Positions 43,070-53,549 of a stretch of DNA of 64,000 nt are shown one piece after another. Below the pieces are notes generated by a model. The model worked only from the letters and a program-made list of their open reading frames with translations. It was not told the origin of the DNA and made no database searches. The position numbers were made by a program, and so were the translations under genes. Position 1 is the first letter of the stretch; the number at the start of each line of letters is the position of its first letter. Location of the stretch: NCBI GenBank assembly GCA_001936135.1, contig CP012815.1:1240001-1304000 (forward strand). Reading direction: 5' to 3'. The stretch is from Saccharomycopsis fibuligera x Saccharomycopsis cf. fibuligera. Its lineage: Eukaryota > Ascomycota > Saccharomycetes > Ascoideales > Saccharomycopsidaceae.

Positions 43070-43756
43070 CTATGCTCCCCAGAATCTTGCCCGCTGGGTC
43101 ATCACCTCATTAGCGAGCTCCTTGATCTCCGTTGTCTTGATGCTGGCCACCGAGTCAAAGAACTGAGAAAGATCAAGCATCTTGTTGTGGGCCTTTTCAT
43201 ATTCAAACGCTTGCAACACCATCTCAAACTTGTCAATGTCCTTCACGTATCTTGCCTCGATGGTGGTGATGTCCTCGTACTCTAGCCAGAGCTCTTTGAT
43301 TTCCTTAGCGGCCTTTTCGTTGTATGGCTTGATCAAGGTTTCCGTCAAGTAGTCCATCGTGCTGAGTTCTCTGTAATGTTTTTCTGCCTTTGGCACCGGG
43401 TCCTTTGGCGTAATGTCTCCCACCAAGGCTTCTGCCATGTCGTGCACCACTGCGATCTGCACGCATCTGGACTTGTTCAACGCAACTTCTTCTTGTTCCG
43501 GTGACAAGATATTGACCACTTTCTCAGGCAACAACGTGGATATTATTCCCATACGGTACATGTGGTCAGAGATGGACTCGCACTCTTTGATATTGAAGTC
43601 CACCCATCCTGTTCTTCTTTGCTTTTTGAGCAACGAGATGATTTCTAAAAAGATTATAACGTAGCTCTTGGATGTGAGGTTTTCACCGTTCAACATCACT
43701 TTGATCTCTGAAGGAATAGCATTCTCCGGGTTCCACAGATAGTTTGAGGCAGTCAT
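43070..43756 (-). CDS. HD-domain 5'-deoxynucleotidase (HDDC2/Ygk1 family)
   Basis: 228-residue metal-dependent phosphohydrolase related to yeast YBR242W and Ygk1 and bacterial YfbR, which remove the phosphate from deoxynucleoside monophosphates. The metal ligands are visible: His65 in SDHMYRM, His105-Asp106 in VHDMAEALVGD (with Glu109), and the distal Asp in YVKDIDKFEM. Length and motif spacing match the family. S. cerevisiae has two paralogs and I cannot say which is orthologous, so no symbol is given. The start ATG at 43756 sits next to an ATTTT repeat in the upstream region. Confidence 0.88.
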   Translation of the reverse strand: MTASNYLWNPENAIPSEIKVMLNGENLTSKSYVIIFLEIISLLKKQRRTGWVDFNIKECESISDHMYRMGIISTLLPEKVVNILSPEQEEVALNKSRCVQIAVVHDMAEALVGDITPKDPVPKAEKHYRELSTMDYLTETLIKPYNEKAAKEIKELWLEYEDITTIEARYVKDIDKFEMVLQAFEYEKAHNKMLDLSQFFDSVASIKTTEIKELANEVMTQRARFWGA

Positions 43757-43956
43757 ATTTTATTTTATTTTATTTTATTTTTTTTTATTTTTTTTTAATT
43801 ATGTTTTGAGCACAAGCCAGCTTGATATAAATGGAAACTTCTGTGCTATATGTATATACAAAGCTTAGACTTGCTGCTGCTATATAGGTTCGAAAAGAAA
43901 AACCGTCTATTTTAGAAGGGGAAAATTTGTTTTCCTTTTCCTTTAGCTTGTATTTT

Positions 43957-43987
<31 letters not shown>

Positions 43988-44376
43988 GTTTGTAATTTCG
44001 CTACGGATGATTACGTAAGCCACCAATATTATTAGCTGAAATGCAGACCAAGTACTTTGCCAAAGCTGTTTTTTTTACCATCTTCAACAAACAACAGATG
44101 GCTTGCCATATGGGTGGGAGGAAGTGTTTGCGTAGAATAGTGAAAGTTTTTGATTATTGTGGTTCCAAAAAAAAACAAAAAAACAAAAAAAAAAAAAAAA
44201 ACAGAGTAGCCAACCGGTATAGCCAGACATAACGGCGTAATAGTACATTCATTTCATCATTAGGCAAATACGAAAAAAAGACAAACAATTACAGAATCAA
44301 CTATCTTCCATGCTTTTATACAATTAAAAAAATAGCGTTATATTTGGATTAGTTAAGAGCAAAAATATAAAACCAT
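43757..44376. other. HD-domain gene promoter and RPL28 3' region
   Basis: About 620 bp with (ATTTT)n next to the ATG and T29 at 43959-43987. The 63-codon frame at 44041-44232 runs into an A-rich tract and is not credible. Confidence 0.55.
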
Positions 44377-45403
44377 TTAAGCAACCAATTCAATAGCACC
44401 ACCGGCAGCCTTGATTTTTTCTTCAGCCAATTTGGAAACAAATCTGGCCTTGACAACAACTGGAACTTGTGGCAATCTACCTTTACCCAAAACCTTACCG
44501 TAACCGGCAGCCAAGGTGTCGATGACTGGAGCAGAAGATGGAGAAGAACCCTTCAACAAAGCATCTCTCTTGTCTTCTGGGACCAAAGTCCACAATTTGT
44601 CCAAGTTGACAATTGGCTTCCAGAAGTGGTTTTGTTGTTTGTGGAAGTATCTCATACCAACTTTACCGAAGTAACCAGGATGGTATTTATCCAAGTTAAT
44701 TCTGTGGTGGTGTTGACCACCAGCTTTACCACGACCACCAGGATGCTTTCTGTGTTTACCGATACGACCCTTACCGGCTATAAGTGGGTTAGTAAATTAT
44801 TCCAGCTAAAGTGAGTGTGACGCATAGTGCTTTACTGGCAATCCTCACAAGAATCATTAATTTATACATTATTGAGTAGAAGTTGATGGCTCGATGGTAC
44901 ACATTATTATAGTTGAGGTGCAAAAACGATGCTTCTTTTTAGTTTGACTCGAGTATCCCAGACATGATTATGATGAGATTACAATTCTAGAAAAATCGCA
45001 TGCTGTTTTTTTTTTATTCATTTACTGGCGGTGATTTTAATAACGTCCATAATCTTGATGTGAACTTGCCAACTTTTGAGTCCTTTTTTTTTCTTCTCCT
45101 GGCGTCGTTTCATATTATAAGTTGATAAAGCATGTACTTGATTTTTTTTTATGCCAACCATTTCCCAATACTGCTCATACTGTTTGTGTTGTTGGATTAC
45201 TGTGCTATGCTGTGCTGTTGCTGTTGGACGTTGAAAAAACTTCTCTCTCTTCATATTTTGTTGAATTTCTTAAAACTCTGGTTGAGCGATATATAACACA
45301 CTAATGATTCTTTGCGGGATACCACTATTAGAGAGTGTTTTGATGATTACATACCGGAAACGTTACCTCTGTGTTTTCTGGTTTTAGTTAATCTGGTAGG
45401 CAT
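44377..45403 (-). CDS. RPL28: 60S ribosomal protein L28 (uL15/L27a), spliced
   Basis: CDS is complement(join(44377..44777, 45355..45403)), 149 residues, the same length as S. cerevisiae Rpl28. Exon 1 encodes [16 protein letters not shown] and the first base of an Ala codon. Exon 2 continues [20 protein letters not shown] and runs to IELVA. The first 35 residues form the basic rRNA-binding extension, and the globular uL15 domain follows. Near identity with Rpl28 leaves no doubt. Codon bias is extreme. A 577-nt phase-1 intron near the 5' end is typical of yeast ribosomal protein genes. Reading exon 2 alone would miss the N-terminus. Confidence 0.97.
44778..45354 (-). other. RPL28: RPL28 intron
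   Basis: 577 nt: GTATGT donor at 45354, TACTAAC branch site at 44788-44794, and TAG acceptor at 44778. The branch A is only 11 nt from the acceptor. I could not recognise a snoRNA inside. A 78-codon frame within it has no family features. Confidence 0.95.
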
Positions 45404-45593
45404 TTTGATTTGTGGATATTATCTCTTAACGATGTAAAACCTCTACTAGATTCGATTGAGCAGAAAATTTCAAAACAGTGATATACCAAATTTTTACTTT
45501 TTTTTTTTTCCTTTCGTTCTTCCAGTACTGGGCAGCGGAGCAGCAGAGCAGCAGAGCAGAGAAAGAGAGAGCAGCAAGCAGGTGGGCTGTCCG

Positions 45594-45604
45594 CACCCAC
45601 ACAC
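45594..45604 (+). promoter_or_regulatory. Rap1-like motif CACCCACACAC
   Basis: Fits the S. cerevisiae Rap1 consensus CACCCRYACAY and lies about 190 bp upstream of the RPL28 ATG. CTG-clade yeasts are known to rely more on Tbf1/Cbf1 at ribosomal protein genes, so binding is uncertain. Confidence 0.35.
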
Positions 45605-46268
45605 ACTGGGAGCAGCCAGCAGCAGCAGCAGCAGCGCACTGAGGAGGCTCACAGTCTAGCTGGCGGGCAAACAGCGCGAGAGAGCGAAACAGAAAGGGCG
45701 AAAATGGAGGGGATGCGCGGGATGACCCGGACACAGTTCTACTGCTTTCCGCATTCTCGCCTGCAGCAGCGGCCGCGTCTCGTGGTCAGCTGACAATGTC
45801 TGTGACGTCTGCTTTTTATTTCCAAAACAGATAAATAGCCCCACAAATCGCCCCGTGACTATCACGGCACAAAGAGCACAGGGCTAAAGCGGCCAAACGT
45901 GCCAAACGGGCTCTCGCCCCCGTGTCATCGTTCTCCATCCATCGATCGAGCTGGTGATCGATAGTCGGTGATGGCAGCAGTCTGTCTTCCTGATGGCGGT
46001 TAATTGCAATCAAATTAAAAAAAAACCAGCCATCCTGAGATTTGCTTTTGTGGCCTCCATTGCACTTTTTTTCTTTCTGAAGCAAGTACGTATACGATCC
46101 GTCTGCCAGCTCCCCTCCCAACTATCCCGTCCGTGAGTTCAACAGACTTGTACATGCCAAAGAAGCTACTGGCAAAGCTTTCCCTTTTGTTAAGATTGTC
46201 TCTAAGTTGGACAAAAAATTATAAGAGTTTAAGCTAAATTAAAGCGATACCTACTACTCCATTTCCCT

Positions 46269-46296
46269 CCCCCCCCCCCCCCCCCCCCCCCCCCCC
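46269..46296. repeat. Poly(C) tract, C28
   Basis: Twenty-eight consecutive C, 60 bp before the NAB3 ATG. Probably in the 5' leader or core promoter. Confidence 0.9.
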
Positions 46297-46356
46297 TCGC
46301 ATTTTCTCCATCATTATAAGAATTACGCACGCACACATAAAATTACATCCTCTGTC

Positions 46357-48398
46357 ATGAGTGAAAATAATAATCCCATTAATAACAGTAATCCTAATTC
46401 CCCTGAACCCAGTGTTGGTGCTTCTGAGCCAGCGGCGCAGCAGTTGAATTCTGCAGAGTCCACCACTAGTGTTTCCAGTCCTCAACTTACACTGCCTGCT
46501 AACGTTAATACATCAGCCACAGAACATGATTCTGTGACTGAGTCCGTTGACCATGGCTCAGATAATGGCGAAAAATCGTTTGCTGAAGTTGACCAGTCAG
46601 TTACGGAAGATGTGCTGGCTGACACGACCGCTGACAATCAGGCCACAAGTAGCTCTGCTCTGGAGGAAAATAAGGACAGTGTGCACCACCCTAATAATGT
46701 GCCTCAAGCTCAAAATAACGAGATATCTCCACAGCATAGTAACGAACAACAGGGCGATAACTCCAAAAATGAGTCTCAATCCGAGTCTCAATCCGAGTCT
46801 CAATCTGAACGTGAAGCTGAAAAGTCTAAAGGAGCGCTGAACGACAATGACAGTAAACAGCAAGATAGTAATGTCCCAGAGACTTCAAAGGCAAACGAGG
46901 ATGACCAAAGTTCTAGCAAGCAAAAGATTGAAGAACAAAATGGTCAAGAACAAAATGATGACGACGACGATGATGATGATGATGAGGACTATGATCCTGC
47001 AAATTTTGGTCAATCTTCCGATAACGAACAAGAAACCCAAAGGGACGATTTTGACAATGAACAGTCTGAAAAGTCAGATGATGAATACGACATAGATAGT
47101 GCTTTTGTAGAAGATGAAGATGAAGATGAAAATTCAGATCAAAGTGCCCCAGAAAAGGCTTCAGAGCAAAACTCTGAAAAGACCACTGGTAATCCAAATG
47201 ACACTGCTAACATAATGAAGTATGTGCTAGATTTGCCTTTCTTGAACCATCCAAGCTTTCTTGGCATGCCAGATGACCTGAAGAAGCAATTCATCACTGA
47301 TTATATCAATAATCCGAATGATCCAAAATTTGAAGAGTATAAAACTTCCAACGACAATTTGAAAGCAAAGAACAAGCAGTACGATGAAACAGATCGCGAT
47401 GGTTCTCAAGAAGCATTGCACAAGGCTAAAAACCCAGACTGCAAACGTCCCGATCTCAGCTCTCCAATGTCGTACGACGAGTTAGCCAATTATGGTGAAT
47501 TTGTCAGAAGAGAAGCTCAGTATTTGACATCGGGAAATTGGGAGCAGTTTCCCGTTGGCTCTAGATTGTTTATTGGTAACTTGCCTGTAAATACTGTCAA
47601 TAAGCAAGATTTGTGGAGAATTTTCAAAGAGTACGGTGAGGTTATTCAAATCTCCATCAAATCGGGATATGGTTTTTGCCAATTCAGAGATGTGGATCAG
47701 TGTACTAGTGCTATTAGAGGTGAAAGTAATGTTCCATTACGCGGCAAAATAATGCATTTGGAAGTTTCAAAACCTCAAAAGGCTAGAGTTCCAATACCCG
47801 GAAGTACTAGCAGCTTTACAGATGGACTGCTCAACAGTAATACTGATAGCGGCAATGCTAATACGAGTCGCTCCAAACTCAACAGTTTTAACAGTACCAA
47901 TAATAGCGGTACGTATGAGTACACTCCCCTTTCTGGTAAGCGTAATAATAACCGTCATCATGAAAATTATAAGCGAAACCATGATCAAAATAACGGCTTT
48001 CAAAACAAAAGACAAAGACATGATCCATCTGGGAATAACAGGGGTGGAAGCAGATATGATCGCAACAACAGTTATGGATTCCAACCAAATGCAGAATGCC
48101 AAATTTATGTTAAGAAAGCCGCTAGCAATACTTTGGTTGACCAGTTAGCCTCGAGGTTAAGATCAAGCGGAATTGTTATCAATATCAATGACGTAGTGCC
48201 ACAAAAATCTTTGAAATCTTTGATTAATGAAGCAGCTTATGCTGGGGTCAATGGTGTGATAATAATCCACAGAGACGGCAATTTGGATGTGCAGATTTTT
48301 CAGAAAACTAATGACGGAGGTGTAAAGTTTGATGAGTACCAGGCAGTGGCTGTTGATGTGGCTGTGGAACTTTTTGTGAGAGCTAGAAAGTTCAACAG

Positions 48399-48431
<33 letters not shown>

Positions 48432-49173
48432 TTCGGGTTCGTTTGGCCATGGTCACGGTCATGGTAACAACCGCAACAATAACAACAGCAGTAATAACAA
48501 TAGTAACGGCGGTAATATCCATAGCACTGGCTATAGAAATAACAACTCTTTCAATGCAGGTGGGTACGGTAGAAAAAATAGCAGTTTTGGAAGCAATTTT
48601 AGCAGCTTTGAAGAAAATAACCCAGCTGGCTTTAACTCTAGCTTTAGCGTTCCTGGCAACACCAATCCAAATGATATTCCAGTGGGTAGTAGACAAAGCA
48701 GTTATCAAAGAGGCTATCAAAATCAAAACAACTATTCAAATGCACCACCAGCACCTTACATGCAGCCGCAACAACAGAGTGCTCCTTTACAATTCCAAGC
48801 TCCTCAACAGTTTCAGCAACCTCCACCTCCACAATTTCAACAAGCTCCACAGATCAATCCAAGCGTGTTGCAAACATTGAGCAGTTTTGATCAAAACTCG
48901 CTTCAAAGTCTTTTGAGTTTAGTTTCTCAAGTTCAGCCAAACTCGCAACCCCCACAGCCACAACAAGTTCCTCCACAACCTGTACCTTCTTTTGCTTCGC
49001 CTCCACAGTATCAACAGCCGATACCACAACAAGTGCCACAACAGGTGCAGCAGCAGCCACCGCAACAGGTGCCGCAACAAAATCAACCCCAGTACAGTAA
49101 TAACAATAGTAATCCTGATGCAAACAATATTCAAAGCTTGATGCAAACATTACAAAGATTACAACAAAATTAA
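46357..49173 (+). CDS. NAB3: Nab3, RNA-binding subunit of the Nrd1-Nab3-Sen1 termination complex
   Basis: 938 residues. Nab3 binds UCUU-type motifs and directs termination of short non-coding polymerase II transcripts in the nucleus. The layout matches the family. There is a long acidic Ser/Gln/Asp/Glu N-terminus with an Asp run (about 46960-46990). One RRM follows (about 47557-47785) with RNP2 LFIGNL and RNP1 GYGFCQF. A conserved globular segment after it (AECQIYVKKAASNTL... to VDVAVELFVRARK) is as in yeast Nab3. The C-terminus is Gln/Pro-rich, the assembly region. Nucleotide repeats encode SESQ (46772-46808) and Gly-Ser (48401-48440) runs. It is longer than S. cerevisiae Nab3 (802). Transcribed towards NSA1. 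Confidence 0.87.
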
Positions 49174-49361
49174 TGGATCTTTCTCTTACCAAAGTTATCC
49201 TATGGTCCGTCGTGTCGTACTAGACTATCTTGTTCTACAATCTTTTATGATTTTAACGTACTAAGTGATATGACCAAACCAGCCATGAATCTATTAATAT
49301 GTATGCTAAAGAACAAACGGGAAGACAAAACTTCTCAGAGTAGATGTAAAATATACCTAAC

Positions 49362-50959
49362 CTATAATTTTCTTTTCTTTTTACCATTTTGTTTAGAAAC
49401 TGTTGTTTTTTCTTCTTGCTCATTTTGTTCCAATTGATCCCAAAGGTCTTCGTCATTTTCGCTCTCTTGATCAGAAACGTCTTCTAATGAGCGCTTATTG
49501 GTAAGCAAAGAACCTTCATCAATGTACCAAACACCACTAATTCTGGAATTAGTAAACACCTTAGCAATCTGAGATCTGGTGGCTATATCAAAAGCTCTAA
49601 CGTATCTATCTAACCCACCACTAACAACTATGCCTTGAGAATGTTTTTCTGAAGCAGTAGAATGCAAGGCTAAGATAGCACCTTGATTACCATGATATTT
49701 GCCCAATTGTCTCTTTTGTTGAAAATCATATTTAATCACTGAAGTATGATCATCAGAGATTATAACTTGCTGTTGAATGGCAGGCACATGAGCCAATTGC
49801 AAAATTTTGCTCTTTGGATCAAGAACTTTTTGATTGCTTGTTGGTTTTCTGCCATGAGCAGTATCGTAAGTTCTAATTTCACCAAAATGCGTCGTTGTGA
49901 TCAATTCAAATTTTGGCTTTTCTTCTAATGACAATGACGATTGATCATCATTGTTATTGTTAATAAATGCAATATTGGAAATCCATATTGGCACTCTGAG
50001 ATCCAAACGATCATGCTTGACATTTTTACCCAGGAAAATGGTCTCTAGTGAGCTGGTAGTCTTCTTTGTATCTTTGTAAGTTTGCAATGATTTACTGATG
50101 TCAATGATTTTGAGATCGTTTTCTTTTCCCCCGTAAGCAAAGATACCAAATTTGGCGCTGTTGTCAACTAATGCAGAAATTGGGGCTTTGAGTTGGAATG
50201 ATAACACCTGGATGTTGGTTTCAAATTCAAGTTCTGGGATGTGTTGGGTAATGGTTTCAGTTTTTGGTTTCTCCGGTTGAGCTTGAGCCTCATTAGTAAC
50301 TTGTTCTTGTTCTTTTTCTTGCTCTTCTTCTTCTTCTTTGTCATCCTCATCTTCGCTTTCTTCTTTAAGATCCTCTTCTTTTATACTGTTTGTCAAGTCA
50401 TCGAGGAAAATCAAATAAAAGTGACCTGCTTCATCAACAGTGTAAAGAAATTCATCGTTATGTATGCCCAAGCTTACAAATTCAGTTTGTGCATCGTTAG
50501 AATTCGGCTGCTGCTGCTGCTGTTGTTGTTCTTGTTGTTGTTTCTGATTGTTTTGCTCTAATTTGATTCTTTTAACCAATTTGTAAGTTTGATGTTGCAA
50601 TACTGACACATTATAAATTTCCAACACTGCATTTTGACGCACTGCTGCAAGAAACTTGTATTCGTTTTTGTCAAATAATGCAAACTTGTTAATTCTAAGT
50701 TGTGACTTTTTCTTCACTGGCCCTGCAGAAGTTGGATCTTTGTAAACGTAGGACGTTATTGAAATTGGTTGAGTCGCATCTTTTTTGGAAGTGTCTGTGC
50801 CTTGGTAACATTGGATTTCTATTGAAGTTCATGTTAGTATTTCTTGATCGTTATGGTTTCTTGTTTATGATGCATTTTAAACGAAAATAAAAAAAAAAAA
50901 AAAGCGGCAAGCATACCTTTGAATCCAGCATTATCGTCTGTAGCTACTAAGAGTCTCAT
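49362..50959 (-). CDS. NSA1: 60S ribosome biogenesis WD-repeat protein Nsa1, spliced
   Basis: CDS is complement(join(49362..50818, 50917..50959)), 499 residues. Nsa1 is a nucleolar WD40 assembly factor of early pre-60S particles. Exon 1 (43 nt) encodes MRLLVATDDNAGFK. Exon 2 continues EIQCYQGTDTSKKDA, matching the start of yeast Nsa1. Conserved blocks are FGIFAYGGKENDLKIIDI, NVKHDRLDLRVPIW, TAHGRKP, and VVSGGLDRYVRAFDI. The tail is a basic nuclear signal, KKKRKL. Poly-Gln and acidic inserts (about 50260-50540) lengthen the N-terminal half. The uninterrupted frame begins inside exon 2 at a GTG, so the first exon would be missed without the splice. The 3' end is 188 bp from NAB3's. Confidence 0.92.
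50819..50916 (-). other. NSA1: NSA1 intron
   Basis: 98 nt, phase 1. GTATGC donor at 50916, TACTAAC branch site at 50833-50839, and TAG acceptor at 50819. The branch A is 15 nt from the acceptor. Confidence 0.92.
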
Positions 50960-51381
50960 TTTTGCACAATGTTTGCTATTTTGTTAAATCTGATTCGTTA
51001 TGCTCATCCCAAGGCATTCCTATTATAGAAAAAAATTTCAAAATTTTTTTTTTTTTTTTTATCATTTTAGGTCCGCGAAACCGATGCCCGATTATATAAT
51101 CATTATGTAATTTTTGTTTTTTTCTACTACATGATGCGGTTATATGCATACATATGCATATTACTCAACTTAGTAATAACATCAGCTTGGAAAATAGAAA
51201 AATATTATAGTACAACAACTTTATATTACAGCATTCTATATAAGCAGATTCTGGATTAAACTTTTAGAATAAAAAGAAGGAAAAAAAAGGAGATAACTGA
51301 CAAGGGGACAAATAAAAAGAGGGATGGTAAACAAGAAATTAAAAAAAAAAAAAAAAAAGAATAGAATATGATCAAATCAAA
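50960..51381. other. NSA1 promoter and pirin 3' region
   Basis: 422 bp, AT-rich, with T and A runs (about 51045-51060 and 51341-51358). No RNA gene or site recognised. Confidence 0.5.
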
Positions 51382-52329
51382 TCAAAGCTCATCTCTGACA
51401 GCGTTTTTTGGGAACTGGTCAACAACTTCAGGGTCGGATTGCTTAACACCAATATTAATCTTTTGCTGCCAATCATGAGCTTTCTCAAATCCGTTGATAC
51501 CAAACTGGTAGTTTCTAAAGACATCCTGGATTTTTTCTTTAGATGTTTCCACGAATGGACCATATTGCACAACTGGTTGGTCCAAAACTTGGCCACCAAT
51601 AAGCACAAAGCTGACGTCCAGCTTAGCATCTGCTGGGTTTTTACCTTCAATGTAATCGCCATCTCTGTTGAAGAAAATAGCACTGTGCTGCTCATATGGC
51701 TTATCATTGACAGTTAGGCTACCTTTCATTAAGTACACAAAACTGTTGAAATCTTTTGGTACTTCTTGTCTAAACTCTCCACCAGGTTTAATATTGTAGT
51801 GGTAGTAGCATACTGGAGTGTAAGCGAGGTCTCTGACAGATCCGACACCATAAGCATTACCACTAATGACTTTAACTTCAACCTTGTCATTTGGCTTTGC
51901 CACTGGGATCTCACTGCCTTTCAAGTCTCTGTATCTTGGGTCACAGTTCTTTAATTCTTTTGGTAAGTCGACCCAAAGTTGCATTCCCACACAATTGGAG
52001 TTATCTTCCAATTTGACTGGAATTTCACTATGCACGACACCTTTACCAGCAGTCATGAATTGCAAGTCGCCAGGGAAAAGAACACCACTGCTGCCAGTGA
52101 AATCTTCATGAGCCATAGCGCCTTGAGTAATATAAGTAATGGTTTCTTGACCATGGTGAGGATGTCCAGGGAATCCGCCAAGACCAGGAGCAACATTGAA
52201 ATGATCAAGCATCAAAAACGGAGTAAAGTTTTTCAAGTTCATGGTACCAATCGAACGTCTGACTCTGGCACCTTGGCCTTCAGCTTGCTCGAGAGCCAAA
52301 AAGTGTTTAAGAATGGTTCTTGGATTCAT
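51382..52329 (-). CDS. Pirin-family protein
   Basis: 316 residues from the first in-frame ATG at 52329. The frame extends 36 codons further to a TTG but has no ATG there. Bicupin fold with the pirin metal site: His residues of GHPHHGQETITYI plus a later His-Glu in GVVHSE. Pirins are iron-binding nuclear or cytosolic proteins, some with quercetin 2,3-dioxygenase activity. In Candida a small PRN family responds to stress. The C-terminal cupin (YNIKPGGEFRQEVP..., VYLMKGSL) is complete. Which PRN paralog it is cannot be told. Confidence 0.85.
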   Translation of the reverse strand: MNPRTILKHFLALEQAEGQGARVRRSIGTMNLKNFTPFLMLDHFNVAPGLGGFPGHPHHGQETITYITQGAMAHEDFTGSSGVLFPGDLQFMTAGKGVVHSEIPVKLEDNSNCVGMQLWVDLPKELKNCDPRYRDLKGSEIPVAKPNDKVEVKVISGNAYGVGSVRDLAYTPVCYYHYNIKPGGEFRQEVPKDFNSFVYLMKGSLTVNDKPYEQHSAIFFNRDGDYIEGKNPADAKLDVSFVLIGGQVLDQPVVQYGPFVETSKEKIQDVFRNYQFGINGFEKAHDWQQKINIGVKQSDPEVVDQFPKNAVRDEL

Positions 52330-53549
52330 GCTGATTTGATATTGTTGATTTTTTTGTGGGGTATTTTTCGGGTTAATCACGGTGAATTGAGTATTTGATA
52401 GCAAATTGAGTGATGATAATTTGTATTGTGTTTTCAAAAACTGATAAAGAGGATTGATATTTTTTAATTATTTTTTTTTATAATATCAATGCTATAATTA
52501 TTGTTATAGTTTGTTGAGCTCTAAAGATATTTTCCGAAAATGCATAATTTGTACAAAGGAGCCAATTTCGGCGACTTATATACTGAGGAATTCGCCTTAC
52601 ATAATGCTTAGTAGCGGAGCGCAAAAGAAAAGAAAAATTTTGCTAATCAGAGTTTGACAGCTGCGCCAGTGGATGCTGACACAAGCTTTACTTAACGTTT
52701 AGTCACTGTATAGTAATGTTCCACGACAATAACAAAGAAGAAAAGTTTCTTTTGGTTTCTCTATAGGATCAGCTTGAGCTACCTTACAAACGATGAATGC
52801 TAAGAAAAGAAACAAAGGCTGGAGAAAGAGAAAGCGAGAACGAAAAAACTGTGGTCGGAGTACCGCCCCCAGTTTGGTCAAATTGAGCGCACTAACCCCG
52901 AGCAAACAGCAGTATGGATTGCACCATTAATAAGCTGAACTCTGCATTTTAAGCCGACGTTATAAGCACACTGAATCGGACACTTTGACACATTTTTTTT
53001 TTATCTAATTGTGGTTTAGTGCCTTTTGAGGGTTAGTTGAACAACAATAATGCTTATACAAGAATTACCAAACTCTTACTATGCATTCATCAGAGGTATC
53101 TCTCAACGTTGAGCAATACACGGAATCAGAGCCCAGGTCAATACTCAGCCATGATCTCCATCATGGTGCCATCACCGCCCATGACTTCACAGGCTAAGCC
53201 AACTAATTCGCGCGAACTATTTTACCAGGTAGCTCACAGGATACCAAAAGCATAAGGATGCTGTTTGCTCATATTATTGCTCATATTATTGCTGCTGTCC
53301 CTGCTGTCCCTGCTGTCATAGTGTATTATACTGCTACTGTTAACGCCCCTGTGTGGTGTAGGGATTTATGCTATGCGCACGGATGTTGTGCGCGTGTGGG
53401 TTTTGCCTGGGTTTTGCCTCCGGTACAAATCCATCTACAAGTGATGGGGCAAATTGATAGTCGTTGGAGATGCCATTAGTGAAACACACCACCAGTATAG
53501 TTAGTCTTATCGGTACCGCCCTCCACTCAATTAAAACTTAATAATCCCA
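52330..53549. promoter_or_regulatory. Divergent region pirin / YBP1
   Basis: 1.2 kb between divergent ATGs. Contains CGGAGTACCG (52856-52865) and CGGTACCG (53511-53518), both followed by CCC, and a short repeat block (53266-53318: GCTCATATTATT twice, CTGCTGTCC-type units three times). No gene recognised. Confidence 0.45.

Larger units (their letters stand above)
45404..46356. promoter_or_regulatory. Divergent promoter region RPL28 / NAB3
   Basis: 953 bp shared upstream region with an unusually GC-rich centre (45530-45960) containing CAG/GAG purine repeats. It carries a Rap1-like motif at 45594-45604, AGGGCTAA at 45880-45887 resembling a Tbf1 site, and C28 just before NAB3. No gene recognised. 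Confidence 0.55.

Noticed and set aside
45018-45254. 78-codon ATG frame inside the RPL28 intron, same strand
   Set aside because: Lys/Gln-rich sequence without family features, fully inside a well-supported intron.
52330-52437. 36-codon N-terminal extension of pirin from a TTG
   Set aside because: No ATG in the extension. The conserved protein begins at the ATG at 52329.
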